Below the pieces are notes generated by a model that was given only the letters and a program-made list of their open reading frames with translations, ran no database searches and was not told the origin of the DNA. From positions 14,975,234 to 15,039,233 of the forward strand of contig NC_085059.1 of the NCBI RefSeq assembly GCF_963662255.1: a stretch of DNA of 64,000 nucleotides, written 5' to 3'. Below are positions 46,301-59,619 of this stretch, one piece after another. The position numbers were made by a program, and so were the translations under genes. Source of the DNA: Cinclus cinclus (Eukaryota > Chordata > Aves > Passeriformes > Cinclidae). How positions within the stretch are numbered: the first letter of the stretch is position 1; every line of letters starts with the position of its first letter.

Positions 46301-48169
46301 GACATAGCCACACTATGCCACACACCACTATAGATAGATGTGGATGACTGTTCCTGTGCTAGGAAATAGTGGGGCAGGGAGGACAGTCCTGAGCAGCTCC
46401 CCAGGTCTGTCCCAGCTGTGTTGCAGGAGGTGGCTCAAGCCCTGGTCAGGGTCAGAAGTGTGAGCTGTGCTGGGAACACAGCACTGGGTACACAGTGGTC
46501 CTTGTTGGCTGCAGGATGCAGAGATGTGCAGGCAGCATGCACACCAGGAGCTGCAGCCCCATGGCTTCAAATCCCTCTAGAGCCTAGGAGTGGTGGGAAG
46601 GGTAAAACCCCAGATATTGGCTCTGATAGGTTTTGGCAAGGAGCCACAGCCATATATGTGAGAGTCAATCGGAGCTCTCCTGTGACTGGCCTGGCTCGTG
46701 GCATGTTGTGATTGGCCCTGTGCAGTCCCCAGGCAGTGGGTGAGCATCCTGAGGGTTTGCCTGGACCCGGAGGAGAACCCCACACTGTTTGGGGTGCAGG
46801 CAGGGCAGGGCTAAGACATTAACCTAGTAGCAATGCAGGTTGAAAGCTTTGGGATATGCTGCCAGTGACAGAGAGACCCTGCTCCTTGGCTTCTCTGTGT
46901 GCTTGGGAGATGTACCCAACCCCCAGCCCTCCCACGCTAGCTGAGGCTGCACTTGGAGCTTCGCAACATCAGCCTTTCCCAGAACATGGTGTTCCTTCTG
47001 GTGCAGAACACAGATTGGGAGTTGGTCCCAGCTTCCTCTTAACCCATGGCCACACTCCCCTTCCTTGGTGGCATCTCCAGCAGCTGGCTTAGTGACAGCA
47101 TCGTGGCAGGGCTGACCCTGCTTTCTAGTAAAGCCAAACCTCATGCTGGCACTCATGGTCCCCCCAGGGCTCACCCACTGCCACCCCATCCTCTCCTCCA
47201 CACCAGGCCAGCCTCCCCCCAAAACCACAATTCCCCCAGCTCCCCTCCAGACTATTAATACTCCCACTGAATAATTCTGTTGAGGGATTTCAGGGAATTT
47301 ACACCTCACCACTGATATTTTCCTTGGAGACAGCCCAGGGTAAATGTTCACATTCCTTGGTTAAGCAAACAGGACCTTGGAAACTCCTGTCCCTGGGGAC
47401 ACCAAGGGCTAAGGGACAGCAGTGTCCTGCCATTGACCCCAGCAGGGTCCCCATGGAGCCAACAGCATAGGAGCTGCAGAACAGCCCCTGGCAGGAAGGA
47501 TTCTCCTCCACTGCTGCCTCTAGCAGCACCTTTATTTACCGGGCCCAAAGGAGAGGAGTGGGATTAACCTTGCCCAGCCCAGCCTGAGCAGCCACTGGGG
47601 GGGCACGCACCGAACCCCAGCCCAGCCTCCCCGAGGCTGCTGATGGGGGGTTTGGACCCTGCTCCTCGGGTGCAAACACCCCACTTGGGGGGCACATGTC
47701 ACCGTGACTGGGTGGCCTGCACAGGATGGGGCACCTCTCCCCTGCAACACCTCTGCCCCTCGTCCCCTCTGCCTCCCTGGCCCCTCTCCATCCGCCGTCA
47801 CCTCTTTCCCTCTTGCCCCCCGGTATCTCTCCCTCCACCTTGCGGGTTTAATCCCGGCTCGGGTATCACGTTGCATAAACCCTGGGCACATGCTGCTGCC
47901 CCGTGTCCCCGTGGGTGCCCCGGGTCACTGCCACACCGTGGTGCCACCCCCGGGCGGTGTCCGTCCGTGTGTCCGTCCCAGAGCCCACACGGTTAACACG
48001 GCTCCGGCCCGGCCCCCCCCACCCCGGCCATTGGCTCCCCCCTCGCAGCCCCGCAGCTATTTCTTGGCCGCCAGGCTCGGAGGTGACAGCAGGCGACAAG
48101 GGCCGCTAGTCCCCGCCGCTCTCCCCGGGCTGTCGCGGAGTGCCGGCACCCCCTACCCCGCGCCTAGCC
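43392..48169. other. SMIM3-GPX3 interval, unit 2
   Basis: About 4.8 kb, most of it absent from unit 1 (which keeps only blocks near 43,804, 46,200-46,420 and from 47,200 onward). In human this interval holds IRGM and ZNF300; I see no GTPase motifs and no C2H2 zinc-finger array here. A 91-codon frame from 45794 has a good start context but no recognisable family. The last 800 bases are GPX3 5' flank. Confidence 0.5.
48030..48034 (-). promoter_or_regulatory. Inverted CCAAT box in GPX3 promoter, unit 2
   Basis: ATTGG about 140 bp upstream of the GPX3 start codon, in the same context as 31072-31076 of unit 1. Confidence 0.4.
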
Positions 48170-50386
48170 ATGGGGGGCTGCTCCCGGAGCAACTGGATTT
48201 TGCCTCTTTTCTTGGCTGGACTCGTCCAGCTGGGGCGAAGTGAGGAGAGGGAGAAGGTAAGAGGAGGGGGACACCCCCAAGGGGCGTTCAGGGGGGTTTA
48301 GGGAGTGTGTGACACCCGGGGGATGTGCCTGTTCCCAAGGCTCTCTGCAGGATTCTCCGGGTCAGGGGTGGGCTACCGTAGCCACGTGAATCCCCCTCCT
48401 TCCCCCTACAATTCCGGCACCTGGATCACGAGGAGATTTTACGTAAGTTCTCGCCAAGGTCCAAGAATCGCTGTCCTGGGGTCGGGGACAGAGTGGGACA
48501 GAGCCATGTATCCCCCAAGTGACCTCCTCAGTGGTAGAGCGCAGAGACGTTTTCCGTGCAATGTCCGGGAGGGTTCCCACATGTTGGGAAGCTGTGGAAC
48601 CCGTGTCCCCACAGCCAAGCGGCCAGGGGCACTGTCACTCTCCCCAGCCACCCTCCCCACCTTGCCACCGGGACCCAAGAGTATCGCGGAGCCTTCACTC
48701 CTCTAGTGCAGCCCCTGTGACTTCACCTCTTGCCAGCTCCCAAAATAGCCCCTCGCTGGCACTTGGCTAAGCTTAGGAATCCTGGTGGGGACAGGAGATG
48801 GGCTCCTCTGGGTTTAACCCCTGCGGCCGCGGATGGAGAGGCTGCTCCAGCCCGACCCCCGTCCCACATGGAACACCCAGCACTGCCCCTGTTCCCCAGG
48901 GCTTCCAGGGGTGGTATGTCCTGCTCACGTGAACTCAGTGTCGGGATTCTGGTGCTGCCCTCCCCCTGTGCTCCGGCTGTTTCGCAGCCACTCGCCTTCC
49001 TGCTGCTCCCTGTTCGGTGAACGTTCCCCCAGCTGCAGCCAGACCCTTGTGCATCCGCACGCCCCAGTCAATCTGTCCCACCACCGCGACCTTGGCTTGC
49101 CGGGGCGTGGCTGCTGCCAGCGACATTCAGGGCAGGGGACACAATGCTGGCAGCTGTCCCCGCAGCCAGCTGCAGGGGACATTGCTCTGCTCATAGCGCT
49201 GTGAGCCGTGGGGATGGGGAGCGGGGTGGCCGGCGGGCCCCAGCCGGCTCCCACGAGATTCTCCTCGCCCCACAGGTGGACTGCTACCACTCGGTGAAGG
49301 GCACCATCTACAGCTACGGGGCCTTGACTCTCGATGGGGACGAGTACATCCCCTTTGAGACATACAGAGGGAAGACAGTGCTCTTTGTCAACGTAGCCAC
49401 ATACTGAGGACTGACCCTGCAGTATGTTGGTAAGGGTCCTGGGGGGCACGGGGACTTCGGGGTCAGGGCAGGGCCCAGGAGTGCAGCCTTTGGCACGTCA
49501 CCATGCTCCTTTCTGCTTCAGGGAGCTAGGGAAAGGGTTAACGCCTGATCCCCAGGATCTGGCATGACTGGGATTGGCCCAGGGGGTAAGTGCAGGTGGG
49601 CAGGTGTGCCCAGTCCTCTACTAACCCACTTCTGGCTCTCCTTGCATGCAGAACTGAATGCACTACAAGATGAGCTGAGAAACCAGGGGGTTGTGGTCCT
49701 TGGCTTCCCTTCCAACCAGTTCGGGAAGCAGGAACCCGGCCAGAACTCAGAGATCCTCCCTGCACTGAAGTGAGTACTGTGGTGGGGGCCGTGGGACACC
49801 TCACTCCCCTGCCTGGGCTGGAATCAGAAGCACATGGTGGGACCCTAGGCTGCAGCTGCTGCTGGCTGCGGACCCCTGACAAAGGGTTTGGTGTGATTTC
49901 ATCCCCCCTTTGCAAGCACCCAGAGCTGTCCATTGCACAACATCCTCTTCCCCTCCCTGCCTTGTAGGTACGTCCGGCCAGGAAATGGCTTTGTTCCGAA
50001 CTTCCAGCTGTTCCAGAAAGGGGATGTGAATGGGGCCAAGGAGCAGAAGATCTTCACCTTTCTGAAGGTGGGTGCTATGGCAAGGGAAGATGAGGGGGAT
50101 GCACTCAAGCTTCCTTTTTGGAGGGGCAGTGCAGTGATGCACTGCCTCCCCATTGCAGAACGCCTGCCCGCCAGTGGCGGAGGAGTTTGGGAACCCAAAC
50201 AAGCTCTTCTGGGAGCCTCTGAGGAACCATGACATTAAGTGGAACTTCGAGAAGTTCCTAGTGAGCCCTGAGGGCGTGCCCGTCATGCGCTGGTACCATC
50301 GCACCAACATTGCCGTTGTGAAGAATGACATCCTGAACTACCTGAGGCTACGGCAGCAGAACCATGAGGAACAGCAGGACCAGTAG
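48170..50386 (+). CDS. GPX3: Glutathione peroxidase 3, selenoprotein, five exons
   Basis: Secreted plasma glutathione peroxidase that reduces hydrogen peroxide and lipid hydroperoxides. Exons 48170-48256, 49276-49429, 49652-49769, 49968-50067 and 50159-50386 give 228 residues including selenocysteine (human 226). A leader peptide ([13 protein letters not shown]) covers about residues 9-21. The TGA at 49405-49407 is residue 73, exactly the Sec position of human GPX3, in the context VNVATY-Sec-GLTLQY. The other tetrad residues are present: Gln107 (FGKQEPG, codon 49729-49731), Trp181 and Asn182 (IKWNFEKFL). A SECIS element lies in the 3'UTR. Any translation that treats TGA as stop will truncate this protein at residue 72. 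Position 101 is Ser (FPSNQFG) where mammals usually have Cys, in both copies. This is the normal GPX3 of the locus. Confidence 0.96.
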
Positions 50387-50712
50387 AGCCTCAAGCTGGT
50401 GGCATGAGGGCCAGCGTCCCTCCAGCTGCTTCCATCCCATTCCCTCCCCAGATATCCCACAGCAGCAGGAATCATGCACTGTCCCCTCCATTGCTCCTGT
50501 CTCTCTCACTCCCCAGTCAGGATGCTGGGCTGGGCAACCTCGTGGCAGAGACCTCAGCAATTGCAGTGGGATACTTCCAATATCCCCCTGTCCCACCTCC
50601 ACCCCTGGTGGTGACATCTCTTGGCCTCCAGCTCAACCCCCTCCACTCCACCATCCTGGGCAGTGGGAGGATGAAGGGGCCAGCAGTTCCTGGAGCAGGA
50701 GACCACTTCTCC

Positions 50713-50760
50713 ATGAAGGCTCAGCCCGAAAGCCCCCGCCTGGGGCGGGCCTGGCCTGAC
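50713..50760 (+). promoter_or_regulatory. GPX3 SECIS element
   Basis: ATGA quartet strand at 50713, AA in the apical loop and TGAC at 50757-50760, enclosing an imperfect 11-bp helix. It lies about 330 bases after the terminal TAG. It would recruit SBP2 and EFSec to read the TGA at 49405 as selenocysteine. Confidence 0.82.
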
Positions 50761-50879
50761 CGTGCCGAGCACGGAGCAGCTCTTCAGTGCATTCAGGCTG
50801 CCCGTGGTCCTGGCACACAGACGTGCTGCTCTCCCGCTCAGGGCTGGCCAGCCCCTCACCACCCACCACAGAACTACCA

Positions 50880-50885
50880 AATAAA
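50880..50885 (+). terminator. GPX3 poly(A) signal
   Basis: AATAAA about 120 bases downstream of the SECIS element. TNIP1 converges on it from the right; the two stop codons are about 1.45 kb apart. Confidence 0.72.
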
Positions 50886-51839
50886 TGCTTTGAAAACCTG
50901 CAGCCTGCTTGTTGGCCAGGGATAAGGGGAGTAGAGTGGGGGGCACAGTGGCCAGTCTAGGGTAGCAGTGCCTGACTGGAGAAACTCCATTTCTCTGAAA
51001 GTAACTGCAAACATGGACTGAGCATCAGAGCCCAGCATTTGTGGACAGGCTGTGGGGTGAGTGCAGAGGACAGGTGGACAAAAGGGCCTAGAGGTAGGAG
51101 CAGGGGCTTCCCTGCCCTGAAAGAGGTGGGGGGGCAGAAGTGAGGAGGGTGAGGGGCGAAGCTCAGCACACAGAGAGAGGTGGGGGGCACGCACTTGGGG
51201 CAAGAGATCCTGGTGTCCCCAAGCAAGGGTTGGGGTCCCCTTGCATTCAGTCTGTCTCTATGGATATACGCAAGCACGTGGGGAACAACAGTCCTGGTGT
51301 CCCTCCCTCTCCTCCTCCCCACTCAGAGGCTGCCCCACATGAAGCAGCTTTCACGACAAAAACAGAGAGACTCAGACACACTTCAGTCCTTAAATAAATA
51401 CAAAGACATCAACCACCCTCAGGCCAGGCCATGGCTGTGGCCAGCACTTGCCTGTGACTGTGGGGTCTCCCACCACCAGGAGAGTCCCTGCTGTTACCTG
51501 CTCCTCCAGGGGCTCTGGACTGGGGCAGCTCCTAGGAAACACTGACCTCCCCTCTGAAGACCTGGCTCGGGTCTAAAACGATGCCAGGCCTGGCTCCTCG
51601 TGGGGAAGGGGATGGCCGCATGGAACTGACCCCATGCTGGCTGCCACCATGATGGCACCTTTAGTCCCTCCTTCATGACTTCCTTGGGGGAAGGCGCTGC
51701 TGAGCCCCTCACGTGCAGCACATGTCCTTGCACAGGCGTTGGCAGCCAGAGGAAGCTCCTGGACACACTCACACTCGGGCACACACACACACCCCCTACT
51801 CCTCTTCCACTGGTGTTGGAGCGTGGCCGGTCCTTGGCG

Positions 51840-54800
51840 TTACGGCAATCCGGGATCTGCCTGTTCTGAGACACAACAGAGGGGTGGCACAGAGTAAGCA
51901 CAGTTCTTCATGCTCACACAAGCCCCACAAGTGGGATGCCAGCCATGACATGGTTGATATACCTAAGCACCAGCTGCCATAACTCCACAAGCTGTTTGGG
52001 CTCAGCCTGATTTTAGGTGCTGTGGGGATGCTGGCAGGGATACAGCAGGGACCAACCCCATGGCAAAATCATCCCCTCAGCTGATGAGAGGTGGGACCCA
52101 GGGGTGAATGGCCACTGCCTGGAAAGTTTTGCCACCATCCCTCCCCCATGTGTTTAGCCAAGTGCTCCATATGTCAGGGTGAAGGATGGGCACCCTGTCA
52201 GGGAGGGTCTGAGCCTTACCCAAGTCCTTGGGGACTGGTTTCACCCCAGTCACTGGTTGGGTGTTCTGGCTGCGAGCCATGGCACAGGGTGGGCGCCAGG
52301 GGTACTCGGGCTGCGGGAGGAGATGGAACAGAGACAGGGAATTTCCTGGGATGTGAATCATGAGGCTGCACTCTGTGATTGATTGACAGTGAGAGGAGGA
52401 GAAGGAGGGCAAGAAAGGGACTGAGCAGTCACAGGACACAGATGCTCAGATCCCTGCTCTGGGACTCCGTGGCCCTGGAGGGCAGGGAGTCACAGACCCA
52501 TCCTCATGTCACCCTCTGCTCCCCCTCCTGCTGGCACACGTAGAGCCTCACCGGGGGAAAATGGTGGAAGTTCTGTCCTTGCGTGTGCTCGCCCGGCATG
52601 GCTGGCGGGTATCGGATCTGCTGCCACTCGTCGTAGCCGTGGTACATGGGGTGAGCCATGGGGGGACTGTACTGGTACTGGTACATGGGGCAGGCTGGGC
52701 CCAGCGGCCCTGGCCCTGGCTCTGGGTGCAGCCTCTCTCCAGAAGCCTACAAGGAGGCAGGACAGATGCTGGGGAGATCCCAAGGGAAGCCCACCAACCC
52801 CACTGTCTCCCCAATTGCCTCTGCCTATTGACGTTTACCTCCCATCCCTACCTGTTTGTGCTGTTTCAGCAGCTTCTTCAGCTTCTCCTTCTCCTCCTTC
52901 TCCCTCTGGCAGTCGTCTTTGGAGGCTCGCAGCTGGGAGGAAGAGGAGTTAGTGCAGAGCCCACCCTGCCACCCCCCATCTTCATGGGTTAAGGTCGCTG
53001 AGAGAATGCCTGCACCAGTCTCCCAGTCACACTCCCAGGAAAGGTGTAGAAAGAAGAGATTAATGAAAGATGATCTGGCAATCACAAGCAGGAGAAAAAA
53101 CACACCTCTGGCCTTCCTGCCCTCCTTCAGCCCCTACTCTTAGTTACGTACAGGGACTGTGAATCTGGGGGCGAGCATTTCTGAGACACGTGCGGCTGAC
53201 ACGGGGCTCCCAAAGCACTGCTAGTATCACCCAGTGCTGCTCACCTGGTTGTTGGAGAGGACCAACTGCTTCTGCAGCTTTTCCAGCTGCTGCTTCAGCT
53301 CTTCCTTCTCCTCATTCATCCTCTCCCTGTCACTCCGTTCCCGCTGGAAGTCTTCCTCAAAAATTTTCACCTGGCAGGAAGGAAGAATGTGGGTGCATGT
53401 GGCAGAGGGCAGACACTCCCCTAAGCAACCCCATCACTGTGCTGCCATTCTTGACTCCACTAGCCATGCCCCAGGCATGCGGGCTGGCACCATGAGCCAT
53501 GGCTGTGGTCCTTCAAGATGATTGCCTGGAGGACGCTGAGTTGGGTCCCCAAGCCCCACCACCCCAGCACTGACACCTGCCCAGCTGCTGGGCTGCTGCT
53601 GCCACGCAGGGCTCTTTGCTGTACAGATTCAGGCCACGTATTTCCTTCCCTGTCCTCAGTGGCTCTGTGTCCTGCCCTACCTGCTGCTTGAGTAGCTCAT
53701 TCTGGGTCAGCAGCTCCTGCTGTGGCAGCTTCCCTGCTGGCTCCATGGCAAAGATGGGTGGTGGAGAGGCTTGGACATTCAGGGCCTCTTCTAGTGCCTA
53801 GAGAGGAAGAGGAGGGACCAGGGTCAGAGCAAATTCAGTGCCCAAGATGTCACTGAAGGACCCTGGACATGTGCCCAGTGTGGGAAGTGGGTAGAACTGG
53901 GCACGGGCAAGGAGGACAATAGACCCTCCTTGAATCCCCCCTTCCTCAGAGCCCAGAGGGATGTGCTGGGCCTCATACAAGTGGTGAGTCTGGCACAAGT
54001 CCCTGCCTGGGCAAGAGTGGTCAGTTGTGGATTTGAGAGAGGTCAAGAGACTGGAGAACATTAAAGACATTTTGAAGTGAGGGGGTGTGCCCTGGGCCCC
54101 ACCTTGTTCAGCCTCTGGATCTCCTTTTCCTGGTATTCCCGCTGCCTGGTGACTGGAGCCAGCTGCTCCTGCAGGAACCGCATCCTCTGCTGCAGGTCCC
54201 TCACCTCCATGGCCAGCCTCTCCTTCTCTGCCTGCAGGAACCCGGGTGGGGAGGAGATCAGCCAGAGCAGGGTGACAGGACTAGCAGCTCCCTGTCACCC
54301 TTCCCAAGGGACTTGCCTCCTCTGTTTCAATCCGGGACTTGGCCAGGAGCAGCTTGCGGTCAAAATCCCGTTGCTTTTGCTCCCGCTCTGACTCCAGCTC
54401 GGTCACTGCCCTGCGGGCCTCAGCCAGCTCCTGGTGTAGATCTGTGACCTGCCAGGAGGGAGTGAGTGGGGGCGTTGGCCTGGAAAGACCCAAAGCGGGG
54501 GGAAAGGAGCTACAGGCAGTCCCCAGCCTCCCTCCACCATTTCCTCTGGGTCCCCACAGCCAGCACCCAGCAGCAATGTTCCCCCCCTCAGGCACCCAGC
54601 CCTACCTTCTGCTCGTACTTCTGCTTCATGGAGCGGAAATGCTGATCCCATTGTTTGTTCACCTCCAGCAACTGCAGGGAGAGAGGGATGCCTGAACAGG
54701 AGCCAAAATCCTGCTACTAACCAGCTGTGGTGGTCTCCAGCAGACTCCTGTCGTGAAAGCACTTTGGCGACCAGCTGGATGGACATCCCAGCTCCAGCAG

Positions 54801-57800
54801 TGCTCCCCTGCAGCTCTCAAGCCCTGCCCAGTCTGTCAGTCCCATCCCAGCCCTGGGGCTCCTCTGCCCACTCCCCACCTCCTTAGTGGTGCCTCCCTCC
54901 CAGCCTGGTCCTCACCTCCCTGCGCTGGTGCTCCAGGATCTTCACCTTCTTTTCCTTGGCTTCCAGCTCTTCTCTGCCTCGCGCCTTCTCCACCATGGCC
55001 CCGCTCTGCTGGACGCGCACGGGGGGGACCCTCAGGGCTTTTGTGGAGGCTCTGCCCAAGGCTGGCTAAACTCAAGCCAGTTCCCCTCCCACTGCCTCCC
55101 CCATCCCCTTGAGACCCTGAGCACTCCTGCTGGTCCTACTGGGACAAACTGGGGGCTCCACTAAATGAGGCCATCTTTGCTGATGTGGCAGCGGGCTCCC
55201 TGCCTCCTTCCCGGCCCTCTCCAAGGAGATGCTGCCTCCTCACCTGCTGCTGCTGCTCCGCAGCTTCCCTCTTCCCAGCGTCCTGGCTGCTCAGCGTCAC
55301 CATCCTCCGGAGCTCCTGGTTCTCACACCTGTGGAACCACAGGAAGGATGGGTCAGCAGGAAGAAGCTTCCAGAGCAGCCCTGTCCCCATCCACACAGCC
55401 CACCCTCACCTGAGCTTCTCCAGAGCCTGGTTTCTCTGCTCCAGGTCATGCTCCAGCTTGGTGCGCAGCTCCTTGTTCTCACTGTGCAGCGTCTCACACA
55501 GCGTCTGCAGGGTGAACACTGCCAACGTGAGGACCATGGCCTGCCCTGGGTCACACACATCCCACCACGCCACACTAAGGAGGTGGGTGGGTGTCCACCT
55601 CACGATGGGCAGGAGGGGTTAGCTGGGAAAAAAAATAGAAGGGGGAAAATCTCCATCAAGTGCCAGGCCAGCCCTCGCTCACCTGCAGGAATGACGTTCT
55701 CTGCTCATTCTTGTGCACCTTGGAGGCCAAGCGCTTGAGCTCGGAGGCCATGTAGCCCATGCGCACAAAGACCTGCTCCTTGCTGGCCTCCTTGGCACAG
55801 CCACTCAGCGTGTTCTCCAGCTGCTGCAGCTGGGGCAGCAGGTTGGCATCCTCGTTCAGTGGCTGCTCCACATCCTGGGAATGGGGAGGGGATCGAGTAT
55901 GGTCAGACCAGTTCAAGGAGCATTGCAAACTTCCTCTTGGGATGTATCAACTTCATGTCCCACCCACGGCTGTGGTGGGGAGCTGGGCCAGCACAAACAC
56001 ACTCTGCAGCACTTTTCAGTACGCTGAAAAACTGTGTCACCTTCGTAAAGGTCTGATTCCCAGCTGTTGGATATGGCATACCAAGTCCCCAGGTGGAGAA
56101 GGACATGGTAGCAGCCCATGTATTCCCTGTGCCCCTTGGCAGCCTGAGCAGGACAGACTCTCAAATCGCTGACACCAATTGAGGCATCTCCATCCTTGGG
56201 CTCTTTTGCACCTGAGCTATTCCCATCTGCACCGAGACTAAAAATCCCAGCTCCTGACACTGTCCTCTCTACTGACACCCTGGTCCATTCTGGTAGGTCT
56301 GCTTGTCTTACTCCAATTCCCATGTTCTCCTTCCACCTCTCCTTCTTCTGTGCTTCCTGCTGCTGTGACTCTTGAAGCACTAGGAACCCGAGATCTTTGG
56401 CAGGTGATAGCCACTAGGGTGATGCACAGGATTTAAACAACAGCCAGGAAACCCCAGGTCAGGGCACACCCACCAGTCTCAGAGTATACCCTGCCCATAG
56501 GGAGTGTCCCCAGGAGGTTTATGGTCCTCTGGAATTGGTGGTTAACTCCTCCATAGCCTAGGAGGTGCCACTGGCACAACAGCTGGCACACCTGGCACTG
56601 CTGGGTATAGCTGGGGATGTGCTGGCACACGTACACCTGCCCTGCTCTCAGCCACGCTGACTCACCTGCTGCCTGTGGAAATGTCCCTGATTGCACTGAC
56701 CCTGCACTGACCCAGCCCTGAATGTCCCCAGCACACTGTCCCTGAAGTTTACAGCCCCAAACCTGCTGTGGGAGGGTTTGTGTGGGGCACAGCACAGCTA
56801 GCTCCTCCCACCCATGTCCTGTCCCACCGTGCTGGCAAGGGAGGCAGAGAAGACCCAAGCTGGGGAATACAGGTGTGAGCACAGGACTTGGCTCAGGCAT
56901 CAGCAACTGGTGGCCAAGCAGATCCCAATCTGCTCTCCATCACCTCATAGCTGAACCCCAGGAGCGTCCAGTAAGACTCAACGCCTCCAAGAGCCTCTCT
57001 GGCCAATGCAAACAGGAATGTGCAAGGAGAACATGTCCTCTTTCTGGTACCATGTGGTGCCAGCTGATGTTCATTCCCCTTGGACTCTCCATTCCAGCAC
57101 AGAAAAAATCAGAGCAGGACAGGATGGGGAAATGACATCCAGGAGGACATTCAGGTGGCAGAAAATGGAGCACATGGAGGTCTTCTGGCTAGGGCAGACC
57201 CTCTCAGCAATGACAGGGCTTGGAGGTCCGGTCCTCCCACCCAGTGTGGGCACCAGCTAAACAACAGAGCATCACTGACAGCCATTTGTGTTGTCACAGC
57301 TCTTCCCGTCACTGTCATGTGGCATCTGCAGACACTGGTGTCCCCATCTGGCTGAGGTTGCTTCACTGGCTCCTCCCTAGGCCCAGCCAGGCCAGTTGTG
57401 TTTGCAGGAGAACCCTTGCCCAGTTTATCCTTTCTCTGTGGTTTGCCCAAGGGCTGCCTTGACATGGGTCAGCCAGCCCTGCTGGTGCCTGCCTAGGCAC
57501 AGAACTGCAGCCCTGCACACCCCTAAACCCCTGACACTGGCTTGACTCCTCACTCCCCAACACCAAATTCTGCAGGCACCAGGGCTACTCACCACTTTCC
57601 TGAGGAAACCCCTGTGCTTTGATGGCAACAATATCAAACTCTGAGGAGGATCCCTGCAAGGGGGGCAGCCAGGTGAGAGCTGCCCAGGGACTGGCAGCCA
57701 AGATGCCCACAATACAAAAAGAGGGACCACCAGGAGTAGAGCAGGGGAGCTGACCCCTCCTTTCAGGTTCGTCCCTGTTTCTAGAGGCTAAAGGTTGTCT

Positions 57801-59522
57801 TCTTTTGCTTGAATTAGATTCACAGTGCATCCCTCTCAGCTATGCCAGCACCAGCTTCCACATTCAGCAGACTCACACTCGGAGGTGATTTCCGTGCCTC
57901 CATGTCCAGTTGGGCACTGCCCGGGGCCGCCCGTGCAAAGCTGGGATCAGGGCCGACGGCTGTGGAAAGGGGAGAGGATGCAGCCATGAGCCTTTTGGAG
58001 AGCATGGCCTCTCTCCACCTGGCACAGGGACGCAGACAGTAGACACCTGCAAGGTCAGGCACTGATGGATGATTTCTACCCAACCTACGGGGATGGGACA
58101 GAAGCCTCCTTTTAGAAGGGAGGATGACAGTGGTTTGATATACTCCAGAGATGACATGGCTGTAACAGACCTTCATTAAAGTCTCTTGCACAGCCTTTAC
58201 CTTCCCCCAAGCTCAGGATTCTGAGCCATCAGGTTATTCCTCTCCCATGAGCCTCACATCTCCTACCTCCAATTTCCACCAAGTTCTCCAAGGAAGATGA
58301 CCCAATCAGCATTTTGTTGTCCTTCACGAGGTCCTCTGCCTTCTGCCGCAGCTTGGATGCCTCAACCTGGGATTCCTCCAGAAGCTCTCCTGTTGTGGGC
58401 AACAAGGATGCTCAGCCTCCTTCCGCAACGGCCTGTCCAGCAGTGGCCCCATCCACCAGCACCAAAAACCCTGTCTGGCTGGAACAGTGCCCACAATAAT
58501 CCTTCTTCAGCTAGAAACAACTATTCTGGGATAAATCCAAAGGCAAAGCTGCATCAGCAGCCCACTGGTTTCAGAGATCCTCATGCTGACACAAAGGACT
58601 GGTTACAGGAGGGAGAAGGCACCACTGTGGCTCTCAGAGGTCTCCTCTGCTTCTCAGTAGAGACAAATTTAAGCCTGGGTGGTGAACTTACAGGTCCAAC
58701 TTCCCCACTTTGGGGCCTGGCATGAACAATGCAATCCTCTACTGATGAGGGGAGGGCTGCTGTCACACCAGTGAGTCCCTGTGCCAGGTAAGGGCATGGT
58801 GACACAACAGGAATCACGAGGCAGGTGGAAATTCATCTGCAGAAACAGGACTCAAAGGAGGAAGCTGGCTCACAAGACAGAAAGCAAAACTGGGGGTGCA
58901 AGTAGGGGAAGGCTGACAAGAAGAAAGAGGGTGGCACAACTCAGCTGGAACATTTCAACACTGGTATGTTCCTGCTGCTGCAGGGAGCAATCAACATCAG
59001 GTTCCTTGAGAAACACCTGGGAAAAGCCCTCGGCCCAACAGGGCTTGCAGGAGCTGGGGATTTTCATCAAAAGCAGAACAGCTCCCAGCACCCATGAACT
59101 CCAAGGAGCTGTGCTTCAGCACTTGTCTTTTCTTCCCAGACATTTATTCCACCACCAAACACCTCAGAAGTTCAGCAAAATTCTTGCTCCCTCTGCATCA
59201 CTGTGTGAAAAAGCTCAGACATCCTGCTCAACCCTCCAGAACACGGACAGCTTTGCTGCTGCCCCAGTGCCAAGACCCCCAAGCTTCTACCAGCACCCTT
59301 CCTCAGCCAAACAAGAAAGCCCTGGCTTTATGGGCACAGGCTGGGCTGCCCCAAAGGCAAATCTCATCCCCCTGGCATGCAGCAGTTACCGATAGATTTG
59401 ATCCCTTGCATCTTCTCCTTCAGCCGGGCGTTCTCCTCCACCAGCCGCTCCAAGGCCGTGGATCCATTCTCCTCTGACCCCCCACCAGGGTCATAGATAT
59501 GATAGGGTCCTCTCCCCTCCAT
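51840..59522 (-). CDS. TNIP1: TNFAIP3-interacting protein 1 (ABIN-1), intact copy, 18 coding exons
   Basis: Cytosolic adaptor that binds ubiquitin chains, NEMO and A20 and restrains NF-kB signalling and cell death. Coding exons from the start: 59390-59522, 58267-58389, 57877-57959, 57593-57653, 56312-56379, 55683-55874, 55410-55504, 55244-55328, 54916-55008, 54606-54671, 54317-54448, 54103-54231, 53681-53797, 53245-53370, 52852-52932, 52552-52746, 52220-52310, 51840-51865. Phases agree throughout and give 631 aa (human 636). Landmarks: start MEGRGPYHIYDPGG; conserved SKVHKNEQRTS; long coiled coils (REQKQRDFDRKLLLAKS); the UBAN/AHD2 exon at 53245-53370 (EEDFQRERSDRERMNEEKE); a Tyr/Pro-rich tail (MYQYQYSPPMAHPMYHGYDE). 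The exon at 56312 was placed by phase and splice sites and is the least certain. The intron after 54317 uses a GC donor (gcaagt). The C-terminus ends EQADPGLP, shorter than the longest human isoform. The ATG exon starts at an acceptor near 59561; the non-coding first exon and promoter were not found and may lie beyond 64 kb. Confidence 0.93.
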
Positions 59523-59619
59523 GCCTGCTGTTCAGTCGCCTACCTCCCAGCCAGGCATCCCTGCAAGGTAATGGAGCATGGTGTCACCTTCCTCTGGCTC
59601 CAGATGGTGCCACAGTCCC

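Noticed and set aside
43392..48169. IRGM or a ZNF300-like gene between SMIM3 and GPX3 as in human
   Set aside because: No GTPase P-loop or C2H2 zinc-finger repeats are seen on either strand.
49405..49407. TGA in GPX3 unit 2 as a disabling nonsense mutation
   Set aside because: It is exactly at the Sec73 position, is flanked by the family context, the frame is open on both sides, and a SECIS element is present downstream.
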